DNA of 64,000 nt from Flavobacteriaceae bacterium (lineage in GTDB: Bacteria > Bacteroidota > Bacteroidia > Flavobacteriales > Flavobacteriaceae), in assembly GCA_014075215.1 (NCBI GenBank), contig CP046177.1, forward strand, positions 1,054,001 through 1,118,000. The letters are read 5' to 3'. Positions 8,687-17,713 of this stretch are shown here, in pieces. The stretch's first letter is position 1. Each line of letters opens with the position of its first letter. The position numbers and the translations under genes are program-made. Below the pieces are notes generated by a model that was not told where the DNA came from, ran no database searches, and saw only the letters and a program-made list of their open reading frames with translations.

Positions 8687-9481
8687 TTAATCTGTTAGTA
8701 AATCTTCAATAAGTACAGGTTTGAATAGTATTCGTGACTCCTCAACTTCTTTTGTAGAAGTTGTTTTATTTCCTCTGTAGTTTTCGCTAAATACTTCTTT
8801 TTCAAATCGAATAAGATCCATAAATACTGTAACATCGTTAGACCAATCTTTAATGAAAATATCGCCTTGTTGTTTATTTATTCCGAGATTTGTTTTTGCT
8901 CCTATTTTTACTGTACCAGATTGAATACCTTGAATATTTCCGTTAATTAATAGTTCTGAAGTTTTAGAACGTGATTGTGCTATAAAGGCTTTTCTTGCTA
9001 CTGTTACAGAGGTTACGAGGAAAGTATCCTTCCATAACATTTTTTTCTCTTTAGCATTAATTTCATTTTCCAAAGCATTCAAATCATCTAGTTCTTTTTT
9101 ATCACAGTCTACAGCTAGGAAATAGATGGCACCTTCAGAAGTAAAATTAATTTTCATTTTGGCATCACTTTTTGGCAGTTCATCACTACCTAAGTCTGCA
9201 TTTGAATCTATATTGAAGTTGAAATTAACAGCATTTTTACTTGAAAACTGATATGAGTCAGGCTTTCTTGAAAAGCTTGGATCCGTATATTTTACATCTA
9301 GATTCTTTAGAGATGTAACTTTCTTAAATGTTCCTATGGGACGTGATTTTCCGAGAAAAGATTTTCCGTTAGGAAATGTTATAATATCACCAACATTAAC
9401 TTGTTCTCCTGGCAAGTAAACTGCAATTTTCCCTAATTCTTCGGCAAGTTCTTTTGAGTATTGAATTTGTAGTTTTGACAT
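8687..9481 (-). CDS. Beta-rich protein of a TIR/caspase operon, possibly gasdermin-like
   Basis: 264 aa from ATG 9481 (MSKLQIQY...); a TTG three codons upstream is the alternative. No family is recognised with certainty. It is rich in predicted beta strands, has no signal peptide or long hydrophobic segment, and starts with a helix followed by VYLPGEQVNVGDIITF and IGTFKKVTSLKNL. The middle has FLVTSVTVARKAFIAQ followed by a strand-turn-strand block and TVFMDLIRFEKEVF, and a short polar tail follows. The length (about 265), the VTSV-type strand and the caspase neighbour resemble bacterial gasdermins, which are cleaved near the C-terminus to form pores. However, the usual N-terminal lipidated Cys is absent. 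First gene of a four-gene operon. The gasdermin idea is an inference; a chaperone or inhibitor role is also possible. Confidence 0.6.
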   Translation of the reverse strand: MSKLQIQYSKELAEELGKIAVYLPGEQVNVGDIITFPNGKSFLGKSRPIGTFKKVTSLKNLDVKYTDPSFSRKPDSYQFSSKNAVNFNFNIDSNADLGSDELPKSDAKMKINFTSEGAIYFLAVDCDKKELDDLNALENEINAKEKKMLWKDTFLVTSVTVARKAFIAQSRSKTSELLINGNIQGIQSGTVKIGAKTNLGINKQQGDIFIKDWSNDVTVFMDLIRFEKEVFSENYRGNKTTSTKEVEESRILFKPVLIEDLLTD

Positions 9482-9561
9482 AATACGCAATCATTTAAAT
9501 TTGTATAGAACAAAATTTAATGATTTACACATCTTATATTACCCTAATTATATTGATTTCC

Positions 9562-9585
9562 TATATCCTCAAAAATGCGGATATA
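9562..9585. promoter_or_regulatory. Inverted repeat upstream of the TIR/caspase operon
   Basis: Perfect 7-bp arms TATATCC and GGATATA separated by 10 bases, about 80 bp upstream of the first gene of the operon (start 9481). No run of T follows on either strand, so an operator is more likely than a terminator. No specific regulator is identified. Confidence 0.4.
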
Positions 9586-9611
9586 TTATTTGAATTCTAA
9601 TGTAAAAAAAG

Positions 9612-10223
9612 TCATTCCCAAAATTTTGATTTTAGTTGCAAAAATAAATCAATCATTTTTTCTTCATACCTTTTAATACCTGTATTAATATTACCTTTTT
9701 CAGTTTTTTCAATCTCCTTAAACTCTATTTTTTTACCTTCCTTTAATTCTAATATCCATTTTTCTATTTCAACTTGACTCTTACCAATTGCAATAGCAAA
9801 TTCTTTTAATTCTTCTTCTGAGATAACTCCATCCCAAACTTGGATTCTACATGGAACTTTTAGCTCATTACCAAGACAATTTTGAATTACGATTGCACTT
9901 AATTCATCAATAATATCGAATTGATTTTTATTTCTTAATGATAACCATTCAAGAATGTTAATAATGTAGCGATTCTTTAATGTTGATGAAATACCTTTCT
10001 CTTTAACCTGTTTTACAGGGGCAAGTGTTTGCGTAATACAATTATCAATGTTTTCTAACATTTCGCCACTACATAATTTAGCTTCCTCAAAATTTAAAGG
10101 AAGAAACTCAAATTTATCTAATTCCGAAAGGGCTTTTAGCCAGCCATTCAAGCTTCGTAATTTCATTTGTTCTTGAACTTGGTCTTGTTTTTGATCTTGT
10201 CGTTGATTAAATTTGTTTCGCAT
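9612..10223 (-). CDS. Unknown protein of the defence cluster
   Basis: 203 aa; no family recognised. The N-terminus is very rich in Gln and Lys (NQRQDQKQDQVQEQ), followed by a mostly helical body with SLNGWLKALSELDKFEFLPL and SEEELKEFAIAIGKSQVEIE, and an acidic/basic C-terminus. There is no signal peptide and no membrane segment. It overlaps the upstream TIR-like/AAA gene by 17 bp, so translation is probably coupled, and the two proteins may form a complex. 121 bp separate it from the next operon. Confidence 0.7.
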   Translation of the reverse strand: MRNKFNQRQDQKQDQVQEQMKLRSLNGWLKALSELDKFEFLPLNFEEAKLCSGEMLENIDNCITQTLAPVKQVKEKGISSTLKNRYIINILEWLSLRNKNQFDIIDELSAIVIQNCLGNELKVPCRIQVWDGVISEEELKEFAIAIGKSQVEIEKWILELKEGKKIEFKEIEKTEKGNINTGIKRYEEKMIDLFLQLKSKFWE

Positions 10224-11064
10224 TTGAAAAGGTTTTTAAAGTTGATAAAATAATCTCCTTAGTTAAGAAAGGTTTGTTAAGTTTATGAAGAACATAATTT
10301 CTTATAGCCATAATACCTGACTTATCGATTAATGATTTAATTTCTGCTCCTGAAAAACCAAATGTTTTCTTCGATAAATTCTTGAAATCCTCATCTTTAA
10401 GATTGTGGTCAATATATTTTAAATGTATTTCAAATATTTTTAGCCTTTCATTATCGTTTGGATATTCTAACTCAATTTGGTCTGTAAATCTACCAGGTCT
10501 CTTAAATGCCAAATCAATAGCTTCTGGTCGATTTGTTGTACCTATGACTAAAACATCACCGCGAGTTCCTAGCCCATCCATTTCTTTTAACAATACCGTA
10601 ACTACTCTATTTTCATAATTCTGATTTGAAGCACTTCTATTCAAGCACAAAGCAGATGTTAAATGATATTCAAGAGTTTCTTTGCTATATTCTAAACAGT
10701 AAAGACCTTTAATATCTGATGGCAAGTCATTAGTGTTTAAAGAATCATGAATCAACCAAATAATTTCTTTATTCATTAACTTTTCAAAAGAATAAGCTAT
10801 TCCTAATTCAAATAAAACATTTTTATTTAATTCAGATAAATCTGCAATAAAGATTCCAGATTTTTCAATTTGATTTAAAAGCTGATTGGCTATAGGTTTT
10901 CCTGATTTTAAATTAAATCCATTCCAAAATAATTCAAGATTAATACCTTCTTCTTTTAATTCTCGATTACATTTTGATATTGCCTTAATTAATGAAATTT
11001 CTTTATCACTTCTAGACACTTTAGCATTTCCGAATTGAAGGGCTAAAAATACTTTTATTCTCAT
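10207..11064 (-). CDS. TIR-like N-terminus fused to the second half of an AAA+ domain
   Basis: 285 aa. Residues 1 to about 130 (RIKVFLALQFGN, ELFWNGFNLKSGKPIA, SGIFIADLSELNKNVLFELG) resemble the TIR-like / deoxyribosyltransferase-like nucleotide-binding fold. From about residue 150 the protein is FtsH/CDC48-type AAA+: NYENRVVTVLLKEMDGLG, VLVIGTTNRPEAID (sensor 1), FKRPGRF (Arg finger region) and FGFSGAEIKSLI (lid). Walker A and Walker B, which should precede NYENRV, are absent, so the AAA part cannot hydrolyse ATP by itself. The join is in frame and the gene is otherwise open, so it is either a real degenerate regulator or the product of an internal deletion. It overlaps the acyltransferase by 4 bp and the next gene by 17 bp. 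Confidence 0.75.
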   Translation of the reverse strand: MRIKVFLALQFGNAKVSRSDKEISLIKAISKCNRELKEEGINLELFWNGFNLKSGKPIANQLLNQIEKSGIFIADLSELNKNVLFELGIAYSFEKLMNKEIIWLIHDSLNTNDLPSDIKGLYCLEYSKETLEYHLTSALCLNRSASNQNYENRVVTVLLKEMDGLGTRGDVLVIGTTNRPEAIDLAFKRPGRFTDQIELEYPNDNERLKIFEIHLKYIDHNLKDEDFKNLSKKTFGFSGAEIKSLIDKSGIMAIRNYVLHKLNKPFLTKEIILSTLKTFSNAKQI

Positions 11065-11714
11065 TTTTTAATTATCTTCATTTTATTAATCCAACTCTGA
11101 AGTTTTTTACCTTTCCATTGTTTAAATGAATAAACTTTATTATTGCCTATTACAACGGATTTTGAAGGCACATTTTTTGTTACAATTGTACCTGAAGCTA
11201 CATATACATTATCACCAATAGTTATTCCCCCAATGATTTTAGCATCATAACCAATAATAGTATTTGAACCAATTTTTGGGGACTCTTCATCAACTCCCCA
11301 CCAATCAACCAAAGGATTAGTATATTCATGTAATAAAGTCCCCATTACTGTAGTGTTATTACCAATTTCTACTGCATCGCAAATAAATCCTGCAATTACA
11401 CAATTATTGCCGATTTTTACTCTATCGCATATGTATCCACCATGTGTAATTCTTGTCCTAGCAGATATATAAGAGTTATAGCCAATTCTAACTTTATCAT
11501 CGATAAGACAGTTTTTTCCAATATAAGTCCCTTCATAAATAATTACATGATTACAAATAATAACATTATCTTTAATTATTACTTTTTTTATGTTTTTATC
11601 CTTTATTCCGAGGTTTTGCTCTTTAGGAACTCCTATACAGTTAAAATTTCCAATCTTACAATTGCTACCAAATTCAACTTTTCCAAAAATTATCTTTCCT
11701 TTTTCTTCAACCAT
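11061..11714 (-). CDS. Left-handed beta-helix (hexapeptide repeat) acyltransferase
   Basis: 217 aa from ATG 11714 (MVEEKGKIIFGKV); an upstream start at 11726 is possible. Repeated [IV]-G-x-x hexapeptides run through most of the protein (VKIGNNCVIAGF, VEIGNNTTVMG, PKIGSNTIIGYDAKIIGG, ITIGDNVYVASGTIVTKNVP), with ITHGGYICD as the likely acceptor-site loop. These trimeric enzymes transfer acetyl or other acyl groups from acyl-CoA. A basic tail (KQWKGKKLQSWINKMKIIKK) follows. The start overlaps the hydrolase fragment, and the stop overlaps the TIR-like/AAA gene by 4 bp: an operon. Its role in a defence cluster is not obvious. Confidence 0.85.
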   Translation of the reverse strand: MVEEKGKIIFGKVEFGSNCKIGNFNCIGVPKEQNLGIKDKNIKKVIIKDNVIICNHVIIYEGTYIGKNCLIDDKVRIGYNSYISARTRITHGGYICDRVKIGNNCVIAGFICDAVEIGNNTTVMGTLLHEYTNPLVDWWGVDEESPKIGSNTIIGYDAKIIGGITIGDNVYVASGTIVTKNVPSKSVVIGNNKVYSFKQWKGKKLQSWINKMKIIKK

Positions 11715-11977
11715 TCTATTGTACAATTAATAGCATAATCTTCATTTTCCTGAGAATCAAACCCGTGATCTGAGTTTTCAACTGTAATTAATTTAATTCT
11801 TTGGGAAGCTTCGGATATTTTTTTTGAAGCATTATAAGAAACATAACTATCTTTATTACCATGAATAATTAAGGTATCTACTTGTGAGTTAATTAAATTC
11901 ATTTGAGGATTATAATAATTAAATTCAGTAAATAATATTTTTCCTATTTTAAAAGTTTCATCTATAAAAATGAAATC
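11690..11977 (-). pseudogene. C-terminal fragment of an alpha/beta hydrolase
   Basis: The frame is open only back to a stop at 11978. It contains VDTLIIHGNKDSYVSY (strand and Asp of the triad) and LITVENSDHGF (triad His), followed by CTIEWLKKKE, the usual end of dienelactone-hydrolase-like enzymes. The nucleophile elbow and everything upstream are missing, so about two thirds of the gene is gone. The fragment overlaps the acyltransferase start, showing that the original operon began with a hydrolase. Confidence 0.75.
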
Positions 11978-12020
11978 TTAATTTTCAAATACTTTACGTC
12001 TTTTTTTACTAAAATTTAAT

Positions 12021-12044
12021 AAGCCCCAACTTAAAGTTGGGCTT
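12021..12044. repeat. Short hairpin
   Basis: AAGCCC-C-AACT and AGTTGGGCTT pair around a TAA loop with one bulged C. No T-run follows on either strand, so it is not a convincing terminator. It sits between the broken hydrolase and a broken integrase start. Confidence 0.4.
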
Positions 12045-12053
12045 AGAAATGTA

Positions 12054-12149
12054 TCATTTATATCTAGTACAGGATTCCATAATATCAAATTTAATTGCTA
12101 TTTGTAACTCGTCTTTGTGTTTAAAAGGAACTAATTTTACTTTTTTCAT
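12054..12149 (-). pseudogene. N-terminal remnant of a phage-type tyrosine integrase
   Basis: 31 codons, MKKVKLVPFKHKDELQIAIKF followed by DIMESC and then a stop. The pattern (VKLVPF-K-H-K-x-E-L-x-I-x-I-x-F) is how many Bacteroidota tyrosine recombinases begin before their SAM-like domain. The catalytic domain is absent. Probably the relic of the element that brought in the defence cluster. The match is by memory of the motif only. Confidence 0.4.
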
Positions 12150-12183
12150 ATGCTTATTTTTTATAAAACTACAGATATACTTA

Positions 12184-12453
12184 GAACTCGTTTAGACTTT
12201 TTGGGTTTAAGCGAAAATTAGAGATTTTTAGTTCTGTTGAAGGCTTTTTTGAGTTGTATAGCATTCTACGGAAGGAAAAAAAGACAAAAACAGATCAGAA
12301 AACAGCAATTTTTTAACAAACTGAAAAAATTTAAACGAGTTCAATAAAAAATCAAAAGGATTTTTACGATAGCAATTTTTATTCAACATTTTTTTTATAC
12401 TCCTGCTAAAAGTAAGAACTTATTTTTATATTTCAAAAAGTTTAAACGAGTTC
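12184..12453. repeat. MITE-like element with GAACTCGTTTA ends
   Basis: The left end GAACTCGTTTAGACTTTTTG and the right end CAAAAAGTTTAAACGAGTTC are inverted copies with a few mismatches, 270 bp apart. A third copy, TTTAAACGAGTTC, lies inside at 12330-12342. No coding frame is visible. Probably a non-autonomous element or the two ends of a decayed IS just upstream of the DUF5916 gene. Confidence 0.5.
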
Positions 12454-12467
12454 ACCGACCCATATTA

Positions 12468-14661
12468 ATGAGGAATATATTTTTTATCATTTTATTTTCT
12501 ACACTACATTCATTTTCCCAGGTAAAAAAGAAAGTTGTACAGGTAAAATATATAGATGAAAAAATGAATATAGACGGTATCTTAGACGAATTTCCGTGGA
12601 CTGAGGCACAACCGGCTACCAATTTTTTTCAATATTTTCCTTCGGATACCATACATGCCAAGCGGCAGGCAGAGATCAAGTTTTTGTTCGACGACCGGAA
12701 TCTTTATGTAGGTATTAAAGTATATGCCAAAGGCAAAAACTATATTATCCCTTCCTTAAGAAGAGATTTCAGAGCAGGAGGAAGTGATAATATTACCCTG
12801 ATGTTCGATACCTTTAACGATGGTACAAATGCCTTTATTTTTGGCTCTAATCCGTATGGAGTGCGCAGAGAAATCTTATTATCCGGAGGCGGAAATGATC
12901 TAAGAGGCTTCAACGGTGCCTGGGATACCAAGTGGTTTGGAGCATCTAAAATTCATGACAAGCATTATATCTTAGAATGGAAGATTCCATTGTCAGCATT
13001 TAAATACAAAGAAGGAGAAACCAAATGGCGATTTAACAGTTACCATTTTTATACGCAAGACAACGAAAGAAATACCTGGATCAACATCCCTCAAAATCAG
13101 TTTATCTTTAATTTGGCATATATGGGCGACATGATCTTTGAAAAACCTTTGGGAAAATCAAAATCGCCCGTATCAATAATTCCGTATATAAATGCAATAA
13201 CCGATAAAGATTATCAGGCGAATATAGCTACCGGCGATTTTAAATATGGCGGTGATGCCAAATTGACCGTTGCTAACAGTATGAATTTGGATCTCACAAT
13301 CAATCCTGATTTTTCCCAGGTAGAAGTAGACCAGCAGGTAACCAATTTGAGCCGTTTTGAGGTAGGCCTTCCCGAAAGAAGGCAGTTTTTTATAGAAAAC
13401 AGCGATTTATTCGGTGATTATGGAAACAGGCGGAATGCAAATCCTTTTTTTTCCAGGCGAATAGGAATTGCTACAGATGTTGACGGAAATACCATTGAAA
13501 ATAGCATCATAGCAGGGGTTCGTTTGAGCGGAAAACTAACCAATGACCTTAGGTTGGGAATTTTAAGTATGCAAACAAAGGAAGATACTGCAAACAAAGT
13601 TCCAACAACCAATAATTCGGTGATTACTTTGCAGCAAAAAGTGTTTAGCAGGTCTAATCTTAGCCTGCTGTTTATTAACAAACAAACAACAAAAAGAGTA
13701 CTCTTTTTTAGCAGATGAAAACAAGTACAACAGGGTTTTAGGAATAGATTATGTACTAGCCTCCAAAGACAATAAATGGGTAGGTAACTATTTTTATCAT
13801 AAATCGTTTTCCCCCGGTATTACCTCAAATGATTTTTCGGCAGGTATCAATACCGAATTTAATAACAGAAAATTAAATATTCGATTGAGCGGTGTTTTTG
13901 TGGCAAATAATTTTCGATCGGATTTAGGATTTATCAGAAGAACTGATATATTTAAAATAGACCCTCAGTTTGAAGTAAAGTTCTGGCCTGAAAACAGTCG
14001 GATTCAAAGACACAGCTTTTCAGTAACCCCCATTTATATCTGGCGACCGGAATTGAACTATCAGAATTCGGATTATATCATTATCAGTAGGTGGGAAGCC
14101 GGTTTTAAAGATAATTCCGAATTGAGTTTTGAGATGTTCAATCGCTTTACACGATTGTATGATGATTTTGACCCGACCGGAACCGACGGAGCAGTTGCTT
14201 TGCCCGGAAATCAAAATTATTATTACACCAGCTTTGAGGCCGGTTTTCGATCCGATCAACGAAAAAAAATCTCTTATAGAATAAACCCTTCTGTTGGTAG
14301 TTTTTTCAACGGAACCAAGTATTCCTTACAAGCAAATATAACGGTGCGTTTACAGCCTTATTTTTCAGGATCGTTCCGGTTAAACTACGACAATATAAAT
14401 CTGCCCGAGCCGTATCCCGATGCTTCCATCTGGCTGATTGGCCCGCGATTGGATGTTACATTTACCAAAACCATTTTCTGGGCAACCTTCTTACAGTACA
14501 GTACACAAAGAAAAAACTTTATTATAAACACCCGCTTGCAATGGAGAGTAGCTCCATTGTCAGATTTGTTTTTGGTATACAATGACAATTATGCTACGGA
14601 TATATTTAGCCCCAGGTTTAGATCCGTAAATCTAAAATTTACGTATTGGTTAAATATCTAA
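12468..14661 (+). pseudogene. DUF5916 outer-membrane-type protein with CBM9-like N-terminus, frameshifted
   Basis: Signal peptide MRNIFFIILFSTLHSFSQ, then a carbohydrate-binding family 9-like domain (MNIDGILDEFPWTEAQPA, FLFDDRNLYVGIKVYAK) and the DUF5916 beta-barrel (LTINPDFSQVEVDQQ, LPERRQFFIENSDLF, SRRIGIA). At about 13692 the frame breaks: ACAAAAAGAG with five A gives a stop at 13716, whereas four A would give TKEYSFLADENKYNRVLG and continue to 14661 (RSVNLKFTYWLNI). The full protein would be about 730 aa, normal for the family. Substrate unknown. Either a 1-bp insertion mutation or a homopolymer sequencing error. Confidence 0.85.
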
Positions 14662-14763
14662 TTCTTTTTATATTGCATCTCTTTAACATTTTTTTTAAAA
14701 AAGACTGCCAGGGGAATAATTAACTTCGGAAACGAAATCAAAATGTACACAAATTGACTCACC

Positions 14764-17268
14764 ATGATACAAAAAATACTACCGAAACTACTAGTCATTT
14801 TATTTGTTTTTGGACTCTCGTTAGATGCTGACGCACAACGTAGAAAAAAGAAAAACAAAAAAAATCCAAAAGCTACTGAAAATACGGCAGCCAAGCCTAA
14901 ACCGAAAAAAGGAGCTGTCCTTCCTTACGAAAAAGTAGTTACTAAAGATCTGAAAACAGATGAAGGTCTGTTTAAAGTGCATTCGAAAGATGACAAATAC
15001 CTGTTTGAAATTCCTGATTCTTTATTAAACAGAGAGTTATTGATGGTTACCCGAATTGCAAAAACCGCCAGTGGTATCGGTTTTGGCGGAGGCAAACAAA
15101 ATACTCAGGTATTGCGTTGGCAAAAAAACGGAAAGAAAATTTTGCTCAGGGTAGTTTCCCACAATGTAGTAGCAGATACTGTGCTTCCGGTACACCAGGC
15201 AGTGGTAAATTCAAATTTTGAACCTGTTCTGTTTTCCTTTCCTATCAAGGCGTTTAGTAAAGATTCAACAGCTACGGTTATTGACGCCACTCCTTTATTT
15301 GCCACAGACGTAAAACCCTTGGGATTCCCTCAATCAAGGAGAAAATCGTTTCAAATTACCAGGATGGATAAAGATCGTTCTTATATAGAAAGAATTAGTA
15401 GTTATCCACACAATATTGAAAGCCGCCATGTAAAAACATATTTTGCAAATAAACCTCCTTCTAACAGTAGTGTCGGTTCTATTTCTTTGGAAATGAGTAA
15501 TTCTATGATTTTATTATCAAAAAAACCTATGAAACGTCGCTATTTTGACGAGCGTGTCGGTTGGTTTTCCAGGGAGCAAATTGATTATGGGTTAGACGTC
15601 CAGGAAAGTAAAAGAATTACTTATATAGATCGTTGGAGACTGGAGATAAAAGATGAAGACATAGAAAAATTTAAGCGAGGTGAACTGGTAACACCTAAAA
15701 AACCGATTGCTTACTATATAGATAGAGCTACTCCCGTAAAATGGCGCAAATACATTAAACAGGGAATAGAAGACTGGCAAGTGGCTTTTGAAGCAGCCGG
15801 TTTTAAAAATGCCATTATAGCTAAAGACCCTCCTTCCAAAGAAGAAGACCCGGATTGGTCTCCCGAAGACGTACGCTATTCCGTTGTACGCTATTTGGCT
15901 TCTCCTATTCCTAATGCCAATGGCCCTCATGTCAGTGATCCGAGATCGGGAGAAATCTTAGAATCGGATATCAATTGGTATCATAATGTCATGACCTTGT
16001 TACACAATTGGTTTTTTATTCAAACGGCCGCTATTAATCCGGAAGCTCGTAGTAATTCATTTAAAGATGAGATAATGGGCAGACTGATCCGTTTTGTTTC
16101 GGCTCACGAAGTAGGTCATACCATAGGATTGCCTCACAATATGGGTTCTAGTGTTGCCTATCCCGTAGATTCACTACGTTCTGCAACGTTCACTCAAAAA
16201 TATGGTACGGCTCCTTCTATTATGGATTATGCCCGTTTCAATTATGCGGCCCAACCGGAAGATAAAGGAGTGGCGCTCATGCCAAATATCGGTCCGTATG
16301 ACAAATATGCCATAGCTTGGGGATATCGGCCCATATTAGATACATCTGCAGAAGATGAAAAACCTATATTAAACTCGTGGATTACGGCTAAAGCTGATGA
16401 CCCAATGTATCGTTTTGGACATCAACAAGTCATTAATATCATTGATCCCAGCTCTCAAACGGAAGATTTGGGAGATAATGCCATTACGGCAAGTACTTAT
16501 GGTATTAAAAATCTGAAAAGAATTCTGCCTAATTTGGAAAAGTGGACGACTGAAGAAGGAGAAACATACGAAGATTTAAAAACCATGTACGGACAATTAT
16601 TAAGTCAATATAACCGTTATATGGGACATGTTTCTTCAAATATAGGCGGTGTCTATGAACACTATAAAGCGGTTGGCCAGGACGGCCCGGTATATACTCA
16701 TGTAGATAAAGCACACCAGAGAAATGCGATGAAGTTTATCAATAAAGAATTGTTTGCAACTCCCAAATGGTTATTCGATAAAAATATCTTTGATAAAATT
16801 CAATACTCTGGTTCCGGTGAACGTATTAGAAGTTTGCAGGTAAATACACTAAACAGAATTTTAAAACTGGGCAGATTGGCTCGTTTGATTGAAAATGAAA
16901 CATTAAACGGGAATAAAGCATATACCATTCTCTCTTTGATGTATGATCTGCGCAGGGGAATTTGGTCTGAATTGTATAATGTGAAAATTATTGATCCGTA
17001 CAGAAGAAATTTACAACGTGCACATATAGACCGTTTAAAGTATTTAATGACTGTAAAATCTCAACGAAAGGCTCCGAATTTTGGTTCCTATGTAAAACAA
17101 ACGCGAGTAAATGTGAGTCAGTCCGATATTAAACCCGTTGTCAGAGGCGAGTTAAAAAGATTAAAACGCGACACCAGAGCAGCTATAGTTATAGCTCCAA
17201 ATACCATTACCCGCTATCACTTACAAGATATCGTGGATAGAATTAATGGTATTTTGGATCCGAAGTGA
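14764..17268 (+). CDS. Secreted zinc-dependent metalloprotease (DUF5117/DUF5118 type)
   Basis: 834 aa. A signal peptide (MIQKILPKLLVILFVFGLS... cut near DADAQ) is followed by a basic linker RRKKKNKKNPK. The N-terminal half has the pattern FEIPDSLLNRELLMVTRIAKTASG of DUF5117. The zinc site is SAHEVGHTIGLPHNMGSS (HExxHxxGxxH, first His about residue 448) and SIMDYARFNYAAQPED is the Met-turn. The C-terminal part is helical. It is complete and in good frame, unlike its neighbour. Family members are exported proteases of Bacteroidota; substrates unknown. It lies about 100 bp downstream of the DUF5916 pseudogene, so it may have its own promoter. Confidence 0.9.
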   Translation: MIQKILPKLLVILFVFGLSLDADAQRRKKKNKKNPKATENTAAKPKPKKGAVLPYEKVVTKDLKTDEGLFKVHSKDDKYLFEIPDSLLNRELLMVTRIAKTASGIGFGGGKQNTQVLRWQKNGKKILLRVVSHNVVADTVLPVHQAVVNSNFEPVLFSFPIKAFSKDSTATVIDATPLFATDVKPLGFPQSRRKSFQITRMDKDRSYIERISSYPHNIESRHVKTYFANKPPSNSSVGSISLEMSNSMILLSKKPMKRRYFDERVGWFSREQIDYGLDVQESKRITYIDRWRLEIKDEDIEKFKRGELVTPKKPIAYYIDRATPVKWRKYIKQGIEDWQVAFEAAGFKNAIIAKDPPSKEEDPDWSPEDVRYSVVRYLASPIPNANGPHVSDPRSGEILESDINWYHNVMTLLHNWFFIQTAAINPEARSNSFKDEIMGRLIRFVSAHEVGHTIGLPHNMGSSVAYPVDSLRSATFTQKYGTAPSIMDYARFNYAAQPEDKGVALMPNIGPYDKYAIAWGYRPILDTSAEDEKPILNSWITAKADDPMYRFGHQQVINIIDPSSQTEDLGDNAITASTYGIKNLKRILPNLEKWTTEEGETYEDLKTMYGQLLSQYNRYMGHVSSNIGGVYEHYKAVGQDGPVYTHVDKAHQRNAMKFINKELFATPKWLFDKNIFDKIQYSGSGERIRSLQVNTLNRILKLGRLARLIENETLNGNKAYTILSLMYDLRRGIWSELYNVKIIDPYRRNLQRAHIDRLKYLMTVKSQRKAPNFGSYVKQTRVNVSQSDIKPVVRGELKRLKRDTRAAIVIAPNTITRYHLQDIVDRINGILDPK

Positions 17269-17450
17269 TATTGGGGTTATAACACTACCCATATAATTTA
17301 AAAGATCAAATTACTGATAAACAAATTTAGAAGTGGTTTTTCATGATTATTGATTTTTCATATCACTATTGGTAGCAATAAAAACGGAAACGACAAAAAT
17401 TTGAAATTTCAAAAAAAGTATTTATTTATCGTACAATAAAAAGTACAAAA

Positions 17451-17705
17451 ATGTTAACAGCAAGTGTTTCTGATTTTAGAAAAGATATAAAATACTACTT
17501 GGACAAAGTAGTGAAAAACTTTGAAACCTTGATTATAAATCGAGGGAAAGACACAGGCATTGTAGTTATGTCATTGAGTGAGTATAATTCTTTAATGGCG
17601 ACAACTCACGAACTTTCCTCAAAGAAAAACGAATTCAGATTAGATTCCGCAATCGAAAAATTGAAAAGGGGCAAATCATTATCTCAAGATTTAAACTATC
17701 AATAA
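17451..17705 (+). CDS. YefM/Phd-family antitoxin
   Basis: 84 aa. MLTASVSDFRKDIKYYLDKV, TLIINRGKDTGIVVMSLSEYNSL is the Phd/YefM DNA-binding fold, followed by a toxin-wrapping helical tail (DSAIEKLKRGKSLSQDL). The usual YoeB/RelE toxin gene should follow within a few bases, but the next sequence encodes no recognisable toxin and a mobile repeat starts about 220 bp later, so the antitoxin appears orphaned. Normally such antitoxins autorepress their operon. Confidence 0.82.
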   Translation: MLTASVSDFRKDIKYYLDKVVKNFETLIINRGKDTGIVVMSLSEYNSLMATTHELSSKKNEFRLDSAIEKLKRGKSLSQDLNYQ

Positions 17706-17713
17706 AGCTTTAT

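Noticed and set aside
12021..12044. Hairpin as terminator or IS200/IS605 end
   Set aside because: No T-run on either strand, no transposase nearby and only one copy in the window.
12054..12149. Integrase remnant as the integron integrase of the cassette array
   Set aside because: Only 31 codons remain, the motif is of phage/transposon type and it lies 34 kb from the array.
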